A stretch of 64,000 nt of DNA from Nocardioides nitrophenolicus. GTDB lineage: Bacteria; Actinomycetota; Actinomycetes; Propionibacteriales; Nocardioidaceae. Numbering within the stretch: position 1 is the stretch's first letter; each line of letters opens with the position of its first letter. The DNA is taken from the NCBI RefSeq assembly GCF_016907515.1, contig NZ_JAFBBY010000001.1, forward strand, positions 4,712,001-4,776,000, given 5' to 3'. Below are positions 43,838-53,726 of the stretch, piece after piece. Under the pieces are notes generated by a model. It searched no databases and was not told the DNA's origin. It saw only the letters and a list, made by a program, of their open reading frames with translations. Both the position numbers and the translations under genes were made by a program.

Positions 43838-44305
43838 ATGAGGGATTGCGTGCTGGGCGGGCGTACGTCGTCGACGCGGCGGGAACGCGGCACCGCCGCG
43901 GTCGAGTTCGCCCTGATCGTGCCGGTTCTCGTGCTCCTGGTGTTCGGCATCGTCAGCTACGGCATGATGCTGTCGTTCCGCCAGACGCTCAGCCAGGCCG
44001 CCACCGAGGGGGCGCGAGCGGCCGCTGTCCAGCTCGACCCCTCGCAGCGCACGTCCTCCGCTGAGGAGGCCATCGACGACGCGTTGGCGACGCTCTCCGT
44101 CGGCGGCACGACGCTCAGCTGCGACAACCCGCACGTCACCTGCCAGATCGGTGCCGCCGTCTCCTGTGGGACCGGCACGGCCCAGTGCGTCACCGTCACG
44201 GTGACCTACCCGTACCGGGACCACCCCGTCATCCCGTCCGTCCCGCTCGTCGACCGGACCCTGCCGGAGAGCCTCAGCTACTCCGCCACCGTGAGGGTGA
44301 GCTGA
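43838..44305 (+). CDS. TadE-like pilus protein (rightward)
   Basis: The 155-residue protein has the TadE segment AAVEFALIVPVLVLLVFGIV near residues 20-39, then FRQTLSQAATEGARAAAV. It ends in a soluble Cys-containing part (LSCDNPHVTCQIGAAVSCG) that could form a disulfide. It is similar to the leftward TadE-like gene and is preceded by GGGGAGG. The TadG-like gene starts immediately after the stop codon. Confidence 0.82.
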   Translation: MRDCVLGGRTSSTRRERGTAAVEFALIVPVLVLLVFGIVSYGMMLSFRQTLSQAATEGARAAAVQLDPSQRTSSAEEAIDDALATLSVGGTTLSCDNPHVTCQIGAAVSCGTGTAQCVTVTVTYPYRDHPVIPSVPLVDRTLPESLSYSATVRVS

Positions 44306-46198
44306 GTGTCGCCGCAGCGCGCACCCGAGCGGGGCGCCGTCGCGATCTTCGCCGCGTTCGCGATGGCGGTGATGCTGGTAGCGGCCGCGCTGGCCGTCGA
44401 CCTCGGGATGCAGCGCGTCGCCCGGTCCGACGCGCAGTCGCTGGCCGACGTCGTGGCGCTCGACCTGGCCCAGGAGCTGAACGAGGGCCAGACGCTCGCC
44501 CAGCTCACCACCGGCGGCAAGGACCAGACGCTCGCGAACCAGAGTCGGGACCGCAACGACAGCGTCATCGGCACCCACGACGGACACGTGCCGACCCTGG
44601 AGGTCGTCTGGGGCGAGATGGTCGACGGCTCCTTCCATGCCTACCGCCGGCCGGCCGACGACGCCCTGATCCCGACCGCCGTCCGCGTCGTCGCTCACAC
44701 CGAGACCGGGTTCCCCATCATGACCACCCGGACCGGCAAGGCGCAGCGCCGGGCCGTGGCCTCCGCCGACAAGGGCGCCTGCTTCCGGATCGGGTCCTTC
44801 GTGGCGAAGGTCCGCAGTGGCGACAGCACGCTCCTCAACCCGATCCTCAACGGGCTGCTCGGATCCAACCTCGACGTCGGGCTGGTCGGCTACGACGGCA
44901 TCGCCAACGCCAACGTGAGCCTGCTCGACCTCGTGGAGACCGGGAACCTCGGCGTCGGGACGGTCAACGAGCTGCTGAAGGCCGACGACGTCAACGTCGC
45001 CGACCTGATCCAGGCGTCGATCGACGTCCTGTCGTCGCCGGGGCACGGCGCCAGCGCCGCCACCATCACCGCACTCCAGGCCATCCGCGCGGCGGTCGCG
45101 CTCAGCGCCCCGACAATCAAGATCGCCGACCTCATCGAGGCGGCGCCCAGCGATCCCTCGGCACTGGCCTCGAGCGTCAACGTCCTCGACCTGGTGATGG
45201 GCTCGGTGCTGATCGCCACCAAGGGGCACGCCGTCGCGATTCCCGGGCTGACCGTCGGCCCGGTCGCCGGGATCACCCTGACCACGACGCTGAGCGTCAT
45301 CGAGGGACCGCGCAAGGCCTGCACGAACAGTGGGAACTTCGCCGAGACGTCCCAGATCGTGCTCACCACCCGGGTCCAGTCGCCCGAGCGCACCCTCCCC
45401 GTCACCATCGCCGGGCTGACCGGCATCGTCGCGAAGGTGGACGCCATCGACCTGTCGGTGGTGACGAAGCTGGCCCACGCCGACGCCACGCTGCTCAGCG
45501 TCGACGGGTGCGACACCGGCGGCCCACAGGGCGCCACCCTCCAGGTGAACTCGGCCGCCGTGCCGGCCCCCAGCATCTCCGGCGCGATCCACGCGTCGGT
45601 CACCGCCACGCTCGACGTCTCCAAGAGCACCACCCTGCTCACGAACCTGCTGGGCGGCCTGCCCGGCGTGCTCAGTCCGCTGGTCTCCCTCGTCGGCGTC
45701 CTGGTCGGCACCGACGTGCTGGGCGCGGCGACGCTGAAGGTCGACCTCACGGCGACGCCGAAGCTGGCGAGTGCCACCGGCGTCACCGCATCGACGCAGA
45801 CCGTGACGGTGCCCGCCTCCTACTGGTCCGACCCCGCCCACCCGAAGGCGTATCCCGTCCCGGGCACGCTGATCCCGCAGATCGGCGCCCTCTCGCTGGC
45901 CACCACCGTGTCCGTCGGCGGCAGCTACGACTACCGCAAGACCGGGCTGCTGGGGCTCCTCACCGGACCGGTGCTCCACGGCGTACTGACCGCGAGCTCG
46001 GCGCTGACCTCCCAGCTGACCACGGCGCTGACGACCCAGATCTCCGACGTCCTCAAGTCCTCGCTCAACACCTTGACGGCGAGCCTGCAGGCGACCGTGA
46101 TCAAGACGCTGTCCGAGATGCTGGGACTCAACCTCGGCGGCGCCGACCTGTGGGTCGAGCACGAGCCGCGCTGTGGTGCGCCGCGGCTCGTGGAGTGA
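44306..46198 (+). CDS. Large TadG-like protein
   Basis: The 630-residue protein starts MSPQRAPERGAVAIFAAFAM from a GTG placed directly after the previous stop. Its hydrophobic segment is followed by QSLADVVALDLAQEL, the TadG motif. The long C-terminal region (about residues 150-620) has recurrent Val/Leu/Thr-rich stretches such as NANVSLLDLVETGNLG and SVNVLDLVMGS, probably beta-rich and repeat-derived. No von Willebrand domain or catalytic motif is seen. The upstream TadE and this TadG are likely one transcript. Confidence 0.78.
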   Translation: MSPQRAPERGAVAIFAAFAMAVMLVAAALAVDLGMQRVARSDAQSLADVVALDLAQELNEGQTLAQLTTGGKDQTLANQSRDRNDSVIGTHDGHVPTLEVVWGEMVDGSFHAYRRPADDALIPTAVRVVAHTETGFPIMTTRTGKAQRRAVASADKGACFRIGSFVAKVRSGDSTLLNPILNGLLGSNLDVGLVGYDGIANANVSLLDLVETGNLGVGTVNELLKADDVNVADLIQASIDVLSSPGHGASAATITALQAIRAAVALSAPTIKIADLIEAAPSDPSALASSVNVLDLVMGSVLIATKGHAVAIPGLTVGPVAGITLTTTLSVIEGPRKACTNSGNFAETSQIVLTTRVQSPERTLPVTIAGLTGIVAKVDAIDLSVVTKLAHADATLLSVDGCDTGGPQGATLQVNSAAVPAPSISGAIHASVTATLDVSKSTTLLTNLLGGLPGVLSPLVSLVGVLVGTDVLGAATLKVDLTATPKLASATGVTASTQTVTVPASYWSDPAHPKAYPVPGTLIPQIGALSLATTVSVGGSYDYRKTGLLGLLTGPVLHGVLTASSALTSQLTTALTTQISDVLKSSLNTLTASLQATVIKTLSEMLGLNLGGADLWVEHEPRCGAPRLVE

Positions 46199-46383
46199 GC
46201 TCGGGGTCGCTCCTCGTCGTTCTCCCGCCTCACGGTGCCCCAGGGGACACGGACGTCCCGCGTGGTGACCGGGTCGGTCCACAGGGCCGGCCCGCGGACC
46301 CGCTCCTCCACAGGCCGCCGGGCTCCGGCCCCGTCGGCGTGCGGATCTCCCGACGCTGGACCGATGACGACAGCGCCGGGTCG

Positions 46384-46746
46384 ATGACCACCGCACGCGC
46401 CCGCCGGGCGATCGGCGCCTACGGCGAGGACCTGGCCGTCCGGCACCTCACCGGCCGCGGCCTGGTGCTCCTCGAACGGAACTGGCGCTGTCCCGAGGGC
46501 GAGGTCGACATCCTGCTGCGCGACCACGCCACCCTGGTCGTGTGCGAGGTCAAGACCCGCACCTCCCTCGTCGCCGGCGCTCCCCACGAGGCGATCACCG
46601 ACGTCAAGCTCGACCGGCTGCGGCGGCTGGGGGAGCGGTGGATGCTCGAGCACGGCGTCCACCCCGACGGGATCCGCGTCGACCTGGTCGCCGTGCTGCT
46701 GCCGCGGCGCGGCGCGGCCGTGGTCGAGCACGTCCCCGGCCTCTGA
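46384..46746 (+). CDS. YraN-family endonuclease-fold protein (UPF0102)
   Basis: The 120-residue protein is of the YraN family, with the predicted nuclease motif GEDLAVRHLTGRGLVLLERN near residues 13-32, EVDILLRD and VCEVKTRTS near 54-62 (Asp/Glu/Lys restriction-enzyme-like triad). Its role is unsettled, though it accompanies DNA-uptake and recombination genes (comM and dprA follow). The ATG at 46384 is chosen over one seven codons upstream. The 236 bases to comM contain repeated TCCACAG and no gene. Confidence 0.88.
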   Translation: MTTARARRAIGAYGEDLAVRHLTGRGLVLLERNWRCPEGEVDILLRDHATLVVCEVKTRTSLVAGAPHEAITDVKLDRLRRLGERWMLEHGVHPDGIRVDLVAVLLPRRGAAVVEHVPGL

Positions 46747-46982
46747 GCGGGACGTCGCCCGTCCGCCTCACCCGTCACTCCGATCCCGCATGCCGACCTC
46801 GTTCGTCCACAGCCGCCCTCGCCGGGCCCGCCCGTCCACAGCCCTCACGCCGGCCATGCCCCCGTGCCGCCGCCCCCGGGCAACCTGCTCCCCATGACCA
46901 CCTCCGCCCGTGATCCCGCCCTCGACCCCGTTCGCGCTCCCGCTCGCGTTCCCGCTCCTGCCCGCTTCGAGAGGTGCGGCTG

Positions 46983-48632
46983 ATGCCCTTCGCGACCGCG
47001 CGGTGCGTGGCGCTGGCGGGCGCGGTGGGCCACCTGATCGACGTACAGACCGACGTGTCCGTCGGGCAGTCGACCACGGTCGTCGTGGGCCGGGCCGACA
47101 CGTCGCTGCGCGAGGGGGTCGACCGGGTGCGGATGGCGTTGATCAACACCGACCTGCGCTGGCCCGCGACCAAGCGCTGCACCTTCCTCTTCTCGCCCGC
47201 CGACCTGCGCAAGTCCGGCACCCACTTCGACCTGGCGATGGCGGTCAGCCTGCTCGCGGCCGACGGCCAGCTCGAGCCCGGCTGGCTCGACGGCACGGTC
47301 TTCATCGGCGAGCTCACCCTCTCCGGGGGCCTGCGCTCGGCCCTCGGCGTGCTCCCGATGGTGCTGGCCGCGGCGGCGGCCGGGATCGGGCGGGTCTACC
47401 TCCCCGAGCCCCAGCTCGCCGAGGCGATGATGGTGCCGGGCATGGAGGTGATCGGTGTCCGCTCGCTCGCGCAGGTCGTGGCCGGCCTGCGCGGCGACGA
47501 GCTCCCGCTGGCCCCGCCGGTGGCCGCCGCGACCGGGCTCCGGCTGCTCTCCTGGCGTGGCGACGAGCGGCTCGACGAGCTCGACTTCCGCGACCTGCGC
47601 GGCATGGCCGAGGAGAAGTACGCCGTCGAGGTCGCGGCGGCCGGCGCTCACCCGCTCCAGCTCTCGGGACCGAAGGGCTGCGGCAAGACCAGCCTGGCCG
47701 AGCGGATCCCCACGATCCTCCCCGACCTCACACCCGAGGAGTCGCTCGAGCTGACCGCGCTCCACTCGCTCGCCGGATCCCTCGACCCCGAGGAGGGGAT
47801 GCTGGTGCGTCCACCCTTCGCCGCGCCCCACCACGACGCGAGCAAGGTCAGCGTCGTCGGTGGCGGCTCCGGCCGGGTCCAGCCCGGCGCGATTAGCCGG
47901 GCTCACTGCGGGGTCCTCTTCCTCGACGAGTTCCCGCTGTTCCGCGCCGACGTGGTCGAGGCACTCCGCCAGCCGCTCGAGAACGGCGACATCACCATCG
48001 CCCGCCGTGACGAGTCGGTGACCCTGCCGGCCAGCGCGCTGCTGGTCGTCGCCAGCAACCCGTGCCCGTGCGGCAACTGGTCGACCGCGATGCGCGCCAA
48101 CCGCTGCACGTGCGCCGAGACGGTCCGCCGCGCCTACCGCGCCAAGCTCTCCGGCCCGATCGTCGACCGCATCGACATCCTCCGCCACGTCCAGCCGGCC
48201 GCGCCGTCCAACCACGACCCGTTCCGCACCGTCGAGACCTCCGCCGAGGTGCGGCTCCGGGTCGCCGCCGCCCGCCAGCGACAGCACGACCGCTACGCCG
48301 GCCGACCCTGGCGGCTCAACGGTCAGGTCCCGAGTCCCCGGCTCAAGGACACCTGGCCGCTGTCACCCGACGCCCAGCGGGTCGTCGACGCCGAGATGCT
48401 CACCGGTCGGTTGAGCGCCCGCGGCGCGGTCCGCGTGCAGCGGTTGGCCTGGACCGTCGCCGACCTCCGGTCCGTGCGGACCGGGCGCGAGCTGGCCCCT
48501 GGGGTCGACGAGGTCCGCACCGCCCTGCGGCTGCGCTCGGGCCAGTCGCTCGACCTGGCCATGTTCCGGCCCGATGGGGAGGTCCAGCCTGATCCGGGCT
48601 CGAAGGAGCCGGGCTCGGAGGGGGCCGCGTGA
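46983..48632 (+). CDS. comM: ComM/YifB-family AAA+ Mg-chelatase-like protein
   Basis: ComM homologues are hexameric helicases for branch migration during natural transformation. The 549-residue protein has an N-terminal Lon-like domain (AVGHLIDVQTDVSVG), Walker A GPKGCGKTS near residues 223-231, a Walker B LFLDEFPLFRADV near 309-321 and SNPCPCGN near 357 with Cys-rich finger. The ATG at 46983 has GAGAGG eight bases upstream; a GTG at 46974 is an alternative. dprA overlaps its end by GTGA. Confidence 0.92.
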   Translation: MPFATARCVALAGAVGHLIDVQTDVSVGQSTTVVVGRADTSLREGVDRVRMALINTDLRWPATKRCTFLFSPADLRKSGTHFDLAMAVSLLAADGQLEPGWLDGTVFIGELTLSGGLRSALGVLPMVLAAAAAGIGRVYLPEPQLAEAMMVPGMEVIGVRSLAQVVAGLRGDELPLAPPVAAATGLRLLSWRGDERLDELDFRDLRGMAEEKYAVEVAAAGAHPLQLSGPKGCGKTSLAERIPTILPDLTPEESLELTALHSLAGSLDPEEGMLVRPPFAAPHHDASKVSVVGGGSGRVQPGAISRAHCGVLFLDEFPLFRADVVEALRQPLENGDITIARRDESVTLPASALLVVASNPCPCGNWSTAMRANRCTCAETVRRAYRAKLSGPIVDRIDILRHVQPAAPSNHDPFRTVETSAEVRLRVAAARQRQHDRYAGRPWRLNGQVPSPRLKDTWPLSPDAQRVVDAEMLTGRLSARGAVRVQRLAWTVADLRSVRTGRELAPGVDEVRTALRLRSGQSLDLAMFRPDGEVQPDPGSKEPGSEGAA

Positions 48633-49765
48633 GTGATCTCGACGACGAGCGCCTCGCCCGCGCCACCATCAACCTGGTCACCGAGCCCGGCGACCTGCGC
48701 TGCCTCGGCCTGACCCGCGAGCTCGGCGGCCGCCGGTTCCTCGAGGTGTTGCGCGAGCAGCCCGATCTGCGTCCCGAGCTCACCGCCGCAGCCGGTCGGC
48801 TCGCCGGGGTCCGGCCCGAGCGGGTCCTCGAGCACGCCGCCCGCCGCGGCATCCGGTTCGTGATCCCGGGCGACGACGAGTGGCCGGGCTCCCTCGACGA
48901 CCTGGCCGGCGCCGGCGTACTCCACGCGCGGGGGGAGGTGCCGGTCGGCCTCTGGGTCCGCGGCCCGGTCCGCCTCGACCGGCTCGGCGCCGCCGTCGCC
49001 ATCGTCGGCTCCCGCTCCTCGACCGGCTACGGCGACCAGGTGGCCGGAGAGATCGCCGCCGTCCTCGGCCGAGCCGGCCGCCCGGTCGTGTCGGGCGCCG
49101 CCATCGGCGTCGACTACGCCGCCCACCGCGGCGCCGTCAGCGCCGACGCCCCGACCGTCGCCGTCCTCGCCTGCGGCGTGGACCGCGCGTATCCGCTCGC
49201 CCACCGCCAGATGCTCGACCACCTCGCCGCCCACCACGCCGTCGTCTCCGAGGCGCCGCCCGGCTCGGCCCCGTTCCGGATCAGGTTCCTCTCGCGCAAC
49301 CGCATCATCGCCGCCCTCACCCGCGGGACCGTCGTCGTCGAGGCGGCGATCCGCAGCGGCGCCCTCAACACCGCTTCTTGGGCCGATCAGCTCCACCGGA
49401 CCGTCATGGGCGTCCCGGGACCGGTCACCAGCGCCGCCTCCGAGGGCGTCCACGAGCTGATCAGGGTCGGTGCCGCCACGCTCGTCACCCGCGGTGAGGA
49501 CGTGCTCGAGCTGCTCGGCGCCGCCGGCGAGGACCTCAGCGACGTCGCCCGCGCCCCCGCCGGCCCCCGCGACCGGCTCTCCGTCCGCGCCCGCCAGGTT
49601 CTCGACGCCGTCCCGGTGTCCTCGCCCGCACCGACCCCCTCGGTCGCCCTCGTCGCCGGACTCGGTGCCGAGGAGGTCGAGCGCCTGCTCGGTGGACTGC
49701 TCGCCGACGGCCACGTCGAGCGGCTCCCGGCCGGGTGGCGGCTGCCCCGGCGGGTCGGCGGCTGA
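48629..49765 (+). CDS. dprA: DNA processing protein DprA
   Basis: DprA loads RecA on incoming single-stranded DNA. The 378-residue protein has a Rossmann-like core with VAIVGSRSSTGYG near residues 128-140, VVSGAAIGVDYAAHRGA near 158-174 and AYPLAHRQM near 190, and SRNRIIAAL with VVEAAIRSGALNT near 225-250. A C-terminal winged-helix-like region follows. It is coupled to comM by a GTGA overlap. Confidence 0.94.
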   Translation: MSDLDDERLARATINLVTEPGDLRCLGLTRELGGRRFLEVLREQPDLRPELTAAAGRLAGVRPERVLEHAARRGIRFVIPGDDEWPGSLDDLAGAGVLHARGEVPVGLWVRGPVRLDRLGAAVAIVGSRSSTGYGDQVAGEIAAVLGRAGRPVVSGAAIGVDYAAHRGAVSADAPTVAVLACGVDRAYPLAHRQMLDHLAAHHAVVSEAPPGSAPFRIRFLSRNRIIAALTRGTVVVEAAIRSGALNTASWADQLHRTVMGVPGPVTSAASEGVHELIRVGAATLVTRGEDVLELLGAAGEDLSDVARAPAGPRDRLSVRARQVLDAVPVSSPAPTPSVALVAGLGAEEVERLLGGLLADGHVERLPAGWRLPRRVGG

Positions 49766-49793
49766 CCGGAGCCAGCCGATCTACGATCGGCGG

Positions 49794-50834
49794 GTGGGTG
49801 TCCATGCGGAGCAGGTGGAGTCCGGCCGGGCGGCCGGGCGGCCCGCCGACCCACCCGCCGACCCACCCGCGGGCGAGCTGGACGGTGCGCCGCCGGCCGA
49901 TGGCGCCGACCTTGACGACGTCCTCCCGGAGGCGTTCGCCCGGGTCCTGGGCGACTACGAGCGCCACCTCGTCGCGGAGCGCGACCTGACCGAGCACAGC
50001 GTCCGGGCCTATCTCGGTGACATCGCCGGGCTCCTCGACCACGCCGGCCGGCTCGGGCTGGTGGATCTGGCCGAGCTCGACCTGCGCACCCTGCGCAGCT
50101 GGCTGGCCAAGCAGCAGACCATGGGCCTCTCGCGTACGACGCTCGCCCGGCGGGCCACGGCCGCGCGCGTGTTCACGGGCTGGCTCGCCCGCACCGGCCG
50201 CACCCCCACCGACGTCGGCTCGGCGCTCGGGTCTCCGCGCCCGCACCGCACCCTGCCGGACGTGCTGCGGGTCGATGAGGCCACGCGACTGATCAGCGCC
50301 GCCACCGAGCTCGCCGACGACGGGAGCCCGGTCGGGCTGCGGGACGTGGCGATGCTCGAGCTGCTGTACGCGACGGGCATGCGCGTGGGTGAGCTCTGCG
50401 GCCTCGACGTCGACGACGTGGACCGTGACCGCAACGTCGTCCGGGTCTTCGGCAAGGGGCGCAAGGAGCGCACCGTGCCGTTCGGCCAGCCAGCGGCCGC
50501 CGCCCTCGACCGCTGGCTCAGCCAGGGCCGCCCGGACCTGGCTCGTCCCGGGTCCGGTCCGGCCCTGTTCCTCGGCGCGCGGGGCGGCCGGATCGACCAG
50601 CGCGCGGTCCGGACGCTGGTCCATCGCCGGCTCGCCGACGTCCCCGGCGCGCCGGACCTGGGCCCGCACGGCCTGCGCCACACCGCCGCCACCCACCTGC
50701 TCGAGGGCGGCGCCGACCTGCGCTCGGTCCAAGAGCTGCTCGGGCATGCCTCCCTCGCGACCACCCAGCGCTACACCCACGTCACGACCGACCGCCTGCG
50801 CCGGGCCTACCAGCAGGCCCACCCGCGAGCCTGA
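49794..50834 (+). CDS. xerC: Tyrosine recombinase XerC
   Basis: XerC resolves chromosome dimers at dif with XerD. The 346-residue protein has a SAM-like N-terminal core-binding domain (DYERHLVAERDLTEHSVRAY) and the full catalytic set: Arg197 in ATGMRVGEL, the Lys of GKGRKERTVP near 220, His292/Arg295 in HGLRHTAATHLL, His318 in LGHASLATTQ and Tyr327. A Pro/Ala-rich stretch precedes the first domain. The start GTG at 49794 follows AGCCAGCCGATC; no better start is available. The assignment as XerC rather than XerD is based on its position. Confidence 0.9.
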   Translation: MGVHAEQVESGRAAGRPADPPADPPAGELDGAPPADGADLDDVLPEAFARVLGDYERHLVAERDLTEHSVRAYLGDIAGLLDHAGRLGLVDLAELDLRTLRSWLAKQQTMGLSRTTLARRATAARVFTGWLARTGRTPTDVGSALGSPRPHRTLPDVLRVDEATRLISAATELADDGSPVGLRDVAMLELLYATGMRVGELCGLDVDDVDRDRNVVRVFGKGRKERTVPFGQPAAAALDRWLSQGRPDLARPGSGPALFLGARGGRIDQRAVRTLVHRRLADVPGAPDLGPHGLRHTAATHLLEGGADLRSVQELLGHASLATTQRYTHVTTDRLRRAYQQAHPRA

Positions 50835-50870
50835 CGCGCAGCCGTCGTCGGGCGCCCGGCGGGGGAGCGC

Positions 50871-51479
50871 TCACCGGGTCGTGTCGACCACCCCGTCGTC
50901 CGCGGCGCCGGCCGCCCGCGCGGCGGTCGCGGCACCCAGCGGAGGACCGGTGTGTCCGGCCGGACGGTCGCGCCAGAGCGGGAGCAGCCGCACCGGACCG
51001 GCGCGGACCAGGCGGAGCGGGTCGAGATAGGTCTCGCCGGCGATCCAGCCCCAGTGCAGGCAGGCGCGGGGGAGACAGTGGGAGCCGGGCAGCTGGAGCG
51101 TCCCGATCGGGGCGCCGGCGGGGAGCCGGGCGCCGACGGTGACGGCGGCGGCGACCGGCTCGTAGGTGGTGCGGGTGGCGCCGTGGCCGACGACGACCAC
51201 GCCGCGGCCGGCGATCCGGCCCGCGAAGAGGACGGTGCCGGGGAGTGCGGTGCGGACCTGCTGACCGACGTGTCCGGCGAGGTCGACGCCGCGGTGACCG
51301 GAGGCGTAGGGGGAGCTGGGCGGATCGAAGGCGCGGACCACGTCGGGCACCGGCCACAGCGGCCAGACGCCGACCGGGTCGCCGGGGTCGGCTCGGGCGG
51401 TGGGGCCGGTGAGGAGCGGGCCGAGCACCAGGGCGAGGAGGGCGAGGAGAGCGGTGAGGCGGAGGGGTGAGCGGGTCAT
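50871..51479 (-). CDS. Secreted M23-like peptidase domain, catalytic His replaced by Cys
   Basis: The 202-residue protein has a signal peptide (MTRSPLRLTALLALLALVLG..., likely cleaved after ARA) and an M23/LytM fold. Zinc-site HxxxD is present (His62 and Asp66 in GHRGVDLAG), but the usual HxH box reads CLHWGW: Cys140 replaces the first His and His142 remains. It may therefore be inactive or altered, as in several actinobacterial M23 relatives beside rpsB. It runs opposite to rpsB; the 307-base gap between them holds G-rich repeats and the rpsB leader. Confidence 0.85.
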   Translation of the reverse strand: MTRSPLRLTALLALLALVLGPLLTGPTARADPGDPVGVWPLWPVPDVVRAFDPPSSPYASGHRGVDLAGHVGQQVRTALPGTVLFAGRIAGRGVVVVGHGATRTTYEPVAAAVTVGARLPAGAPIGTLQLPGSHCLPRACLHWGWIAGETYLDPLRLVRAGPVRLLPLWRDRPAGHTGPPLGAATAARAAGAADDGVVDTTR

Positions 51480-51492
51480 GGGGAGAGCGTGC

Positions 51493-51570
51493 GGGGGAGG
51501 TGGGACGGAAGTGGGGGTGGGGAGGGTGGGGCTGTGGAGAGTGGGGGTGGGGAGAGGGGGCTGTGGAGAG
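51493..51570 (+). repeat. G-rich tandem duplication with quadruplex potential
   Basis: A 30-base unit (51511-51540) starting GTGGGGGTGGGGAG is repeated, with one base fewer, at 51541-51569. With GGGGGAGG just before, several runs of three to five G lie within short spacers on the plus strand. It sits between the start of the M23-like gene and the rpsB leader, so it lies in the non-template strand of rpsB and the template strand of the M23 gene. Confidence 0.85.
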
Positions 51571-51622
51571 TCCAGGTCACGGATTGGTACGACGAGTGCT
51601 CGACGCCGTACGCTTGGAGGCA

Positions 51623-51732
51623 CCGGTCCGCCCTGGACCGGAATTCGCTCGTCCGCAGACCACGACGGCTCCTCGCGGAGCCGATCGCCCGTGGGCGTCG
51701 ATCCTCAGTCCTCCCGGACCCGGTCCGGGAGG
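51623..51732 (+). promoter_or_regulatory. Structured leader of rpsB with three hairpins
   Basis: Three perfect stems occur in a row: CCGGTCC/GGACCGG (51623-51641), CGGCTCC/GGAGCCG with loop TCGC (51666-51683) and CCTCCCGGAC/GTCCGGGAGG with loop CCG (51710-51732). The last ends 54 bases before the start codon. Leader structures are known sites of S2 autoregulation in several bacteria; here that role is inferred. Confidence 0.55.
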
Positions 51733-51786
51733 TCGGATCACGCGCAGACGACAGGCACCAACTGAAAACAACAGGAGAAGATCATC

Positions 51787-52707
<921 letters not shown>

Positions 52708-52747
52708 GCCCCCTCCCCGTCCACCCCTGAGAATCGAACGAGGATCC

Positions 52748-53557
52748 ATGGCATTCACTGCTGCTGACGTCAAGAAGCTCCGCGAGCTGACCAGCGCCGG
52801 CATGATGGACTGCAAGAAGGCGCTCGACGAGACCGACGGCGACTTCGACAAGGCCGTCGAGCTGCTCCGCGTGAAGGGTGCCGCCAAGGCGGCCGCCCGC
52901 GGCGCCGAGCGCGAGACCTCGGCCGGCCTGGTGGCCAACGCCGGTGGCGCGCTCGTCGAGCTGAAGTCGGAGACCGACTTCGTCGCGAAGAACGAGGAGT
53001 TCATCAAGGCCGCCCAGCAGATCGCCGAGGCGATCGACGCGGGCAAGGCCACCGACACCGAGTCGGCCAAGGCGCTGCCCCTGGGCGACAGCACCGTCGG
53101 CCAGGTCGTCGAGGGCCTCGCCATCACCATCGGCGAGAAGATCGAGCTCGGCAACGTGGCGTACTTCGACGGCCCCGTCGCGGTCTACCTGCACAAGCGT
53201 GCGGCCGACCTCCCGCCGGCCGTCGGCGTCATCGTCGAGTACGAGGGCGACGAGGCCGCCGCCCGCGGCGCCGCCATGCAGGTGGCGGCCCTCAAGGCGC
53301 AGTACCTCACCCGTGACGAGGTCCCCGCGGACATCGTGGCGGCCGAGAAGGACGTGCTGACCAAGAAGACGATCGAGGAGGGCAAGCCCGAGGCTGCCGT
53401 CGCGAAGATCGTCGAGGGTCGCCTGGGCGGCTTCTTCAAGGAGCTCGTGCTCCTCGAGCAGGAGTCGGTCTCGGAGTCGAAGAAGACGGTCAAGGCCGTC
53501 CTCGACGCCGCCGGCACGACCGTGAAGCGGTTCGCCCGCTTCGAGGTCGGCGCCTAG
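52748..53557 (+). CDS. tsf: Elongation factor Ts
   Basis: EF-Ts recharges EF-Tu with GTP. The 269-residue product opens [20 protein letters not shown] and contains [19 protein letters not shown] and [14 protein letters not shown], the family core. The ATG at 52748 follows GAACGAGGATCC. It ends 12 bases before a strong terminator, so tsf closes the operon. Confidence 0.97.
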   Translation: MAFTAADVKKLRELTSAGMMDCKKALDETDGDFDKAVELLRVKGAAKAAARGAERETSAGLVANAGGALVELKSETDFVAKNEEFIKAAQQIAEAIDAGKATDTESAKALPLGDSTVGQVVEGLAITIGEKIELGNVAYFDGPVAVYLHKRAADLPPAVGVIVEYEGDEAAARGAAMQVAALKAQYLTRDEVPADIVAAEKDVLTKKTIEEGKPEAAVAKIVEGRLGGFFKELVLLEQESVSESKKTVKAVLDAAGTTVKRFARFEVGA

Positions 53558-53568
53558 CTGACGCACCG

Positions 53569-53613
53569 ACGACCGGTGGCCACCTTCGGGTGGCCACCGG
53601 TCGTCTGTTTTTT
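53569..53613 (+). terminator. Rho-independent terminator after tsf
   Basis: A perfect 16-base-pair stem ACGACCGGTGGCCACC/GGTGGCCACCGGTCGT with TTCG loop, then CTG and six T (53608-53613). A textbook intrinsic terminator. Confidence 0.95.
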
Positions 53614-53726
53614 CCCTGTGCCGTCAACCGGCAGGGGGTAGGTTTGTGCCGCCCGGCCATCGGACATGTGTCGGACCTGCGCGTCCGCGCTCGCGGACGC
53701 ACCTCGATGTCAGAAGGAGACGTCAC

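Noticed and set aside
46278..46841. TCCACAG repeated four times around yraN as DnaA boxes
   Set aside because: They lack the TTAT start of a DnaA box, and no origin features or AT-rich element accompany them.
46747..46982. A gene in the yraN-comM gap
   Set aside because: The only open frames are short and contain ERERER-type runs from a degenerate repeat at about 46930-46965; no start or family was seen.
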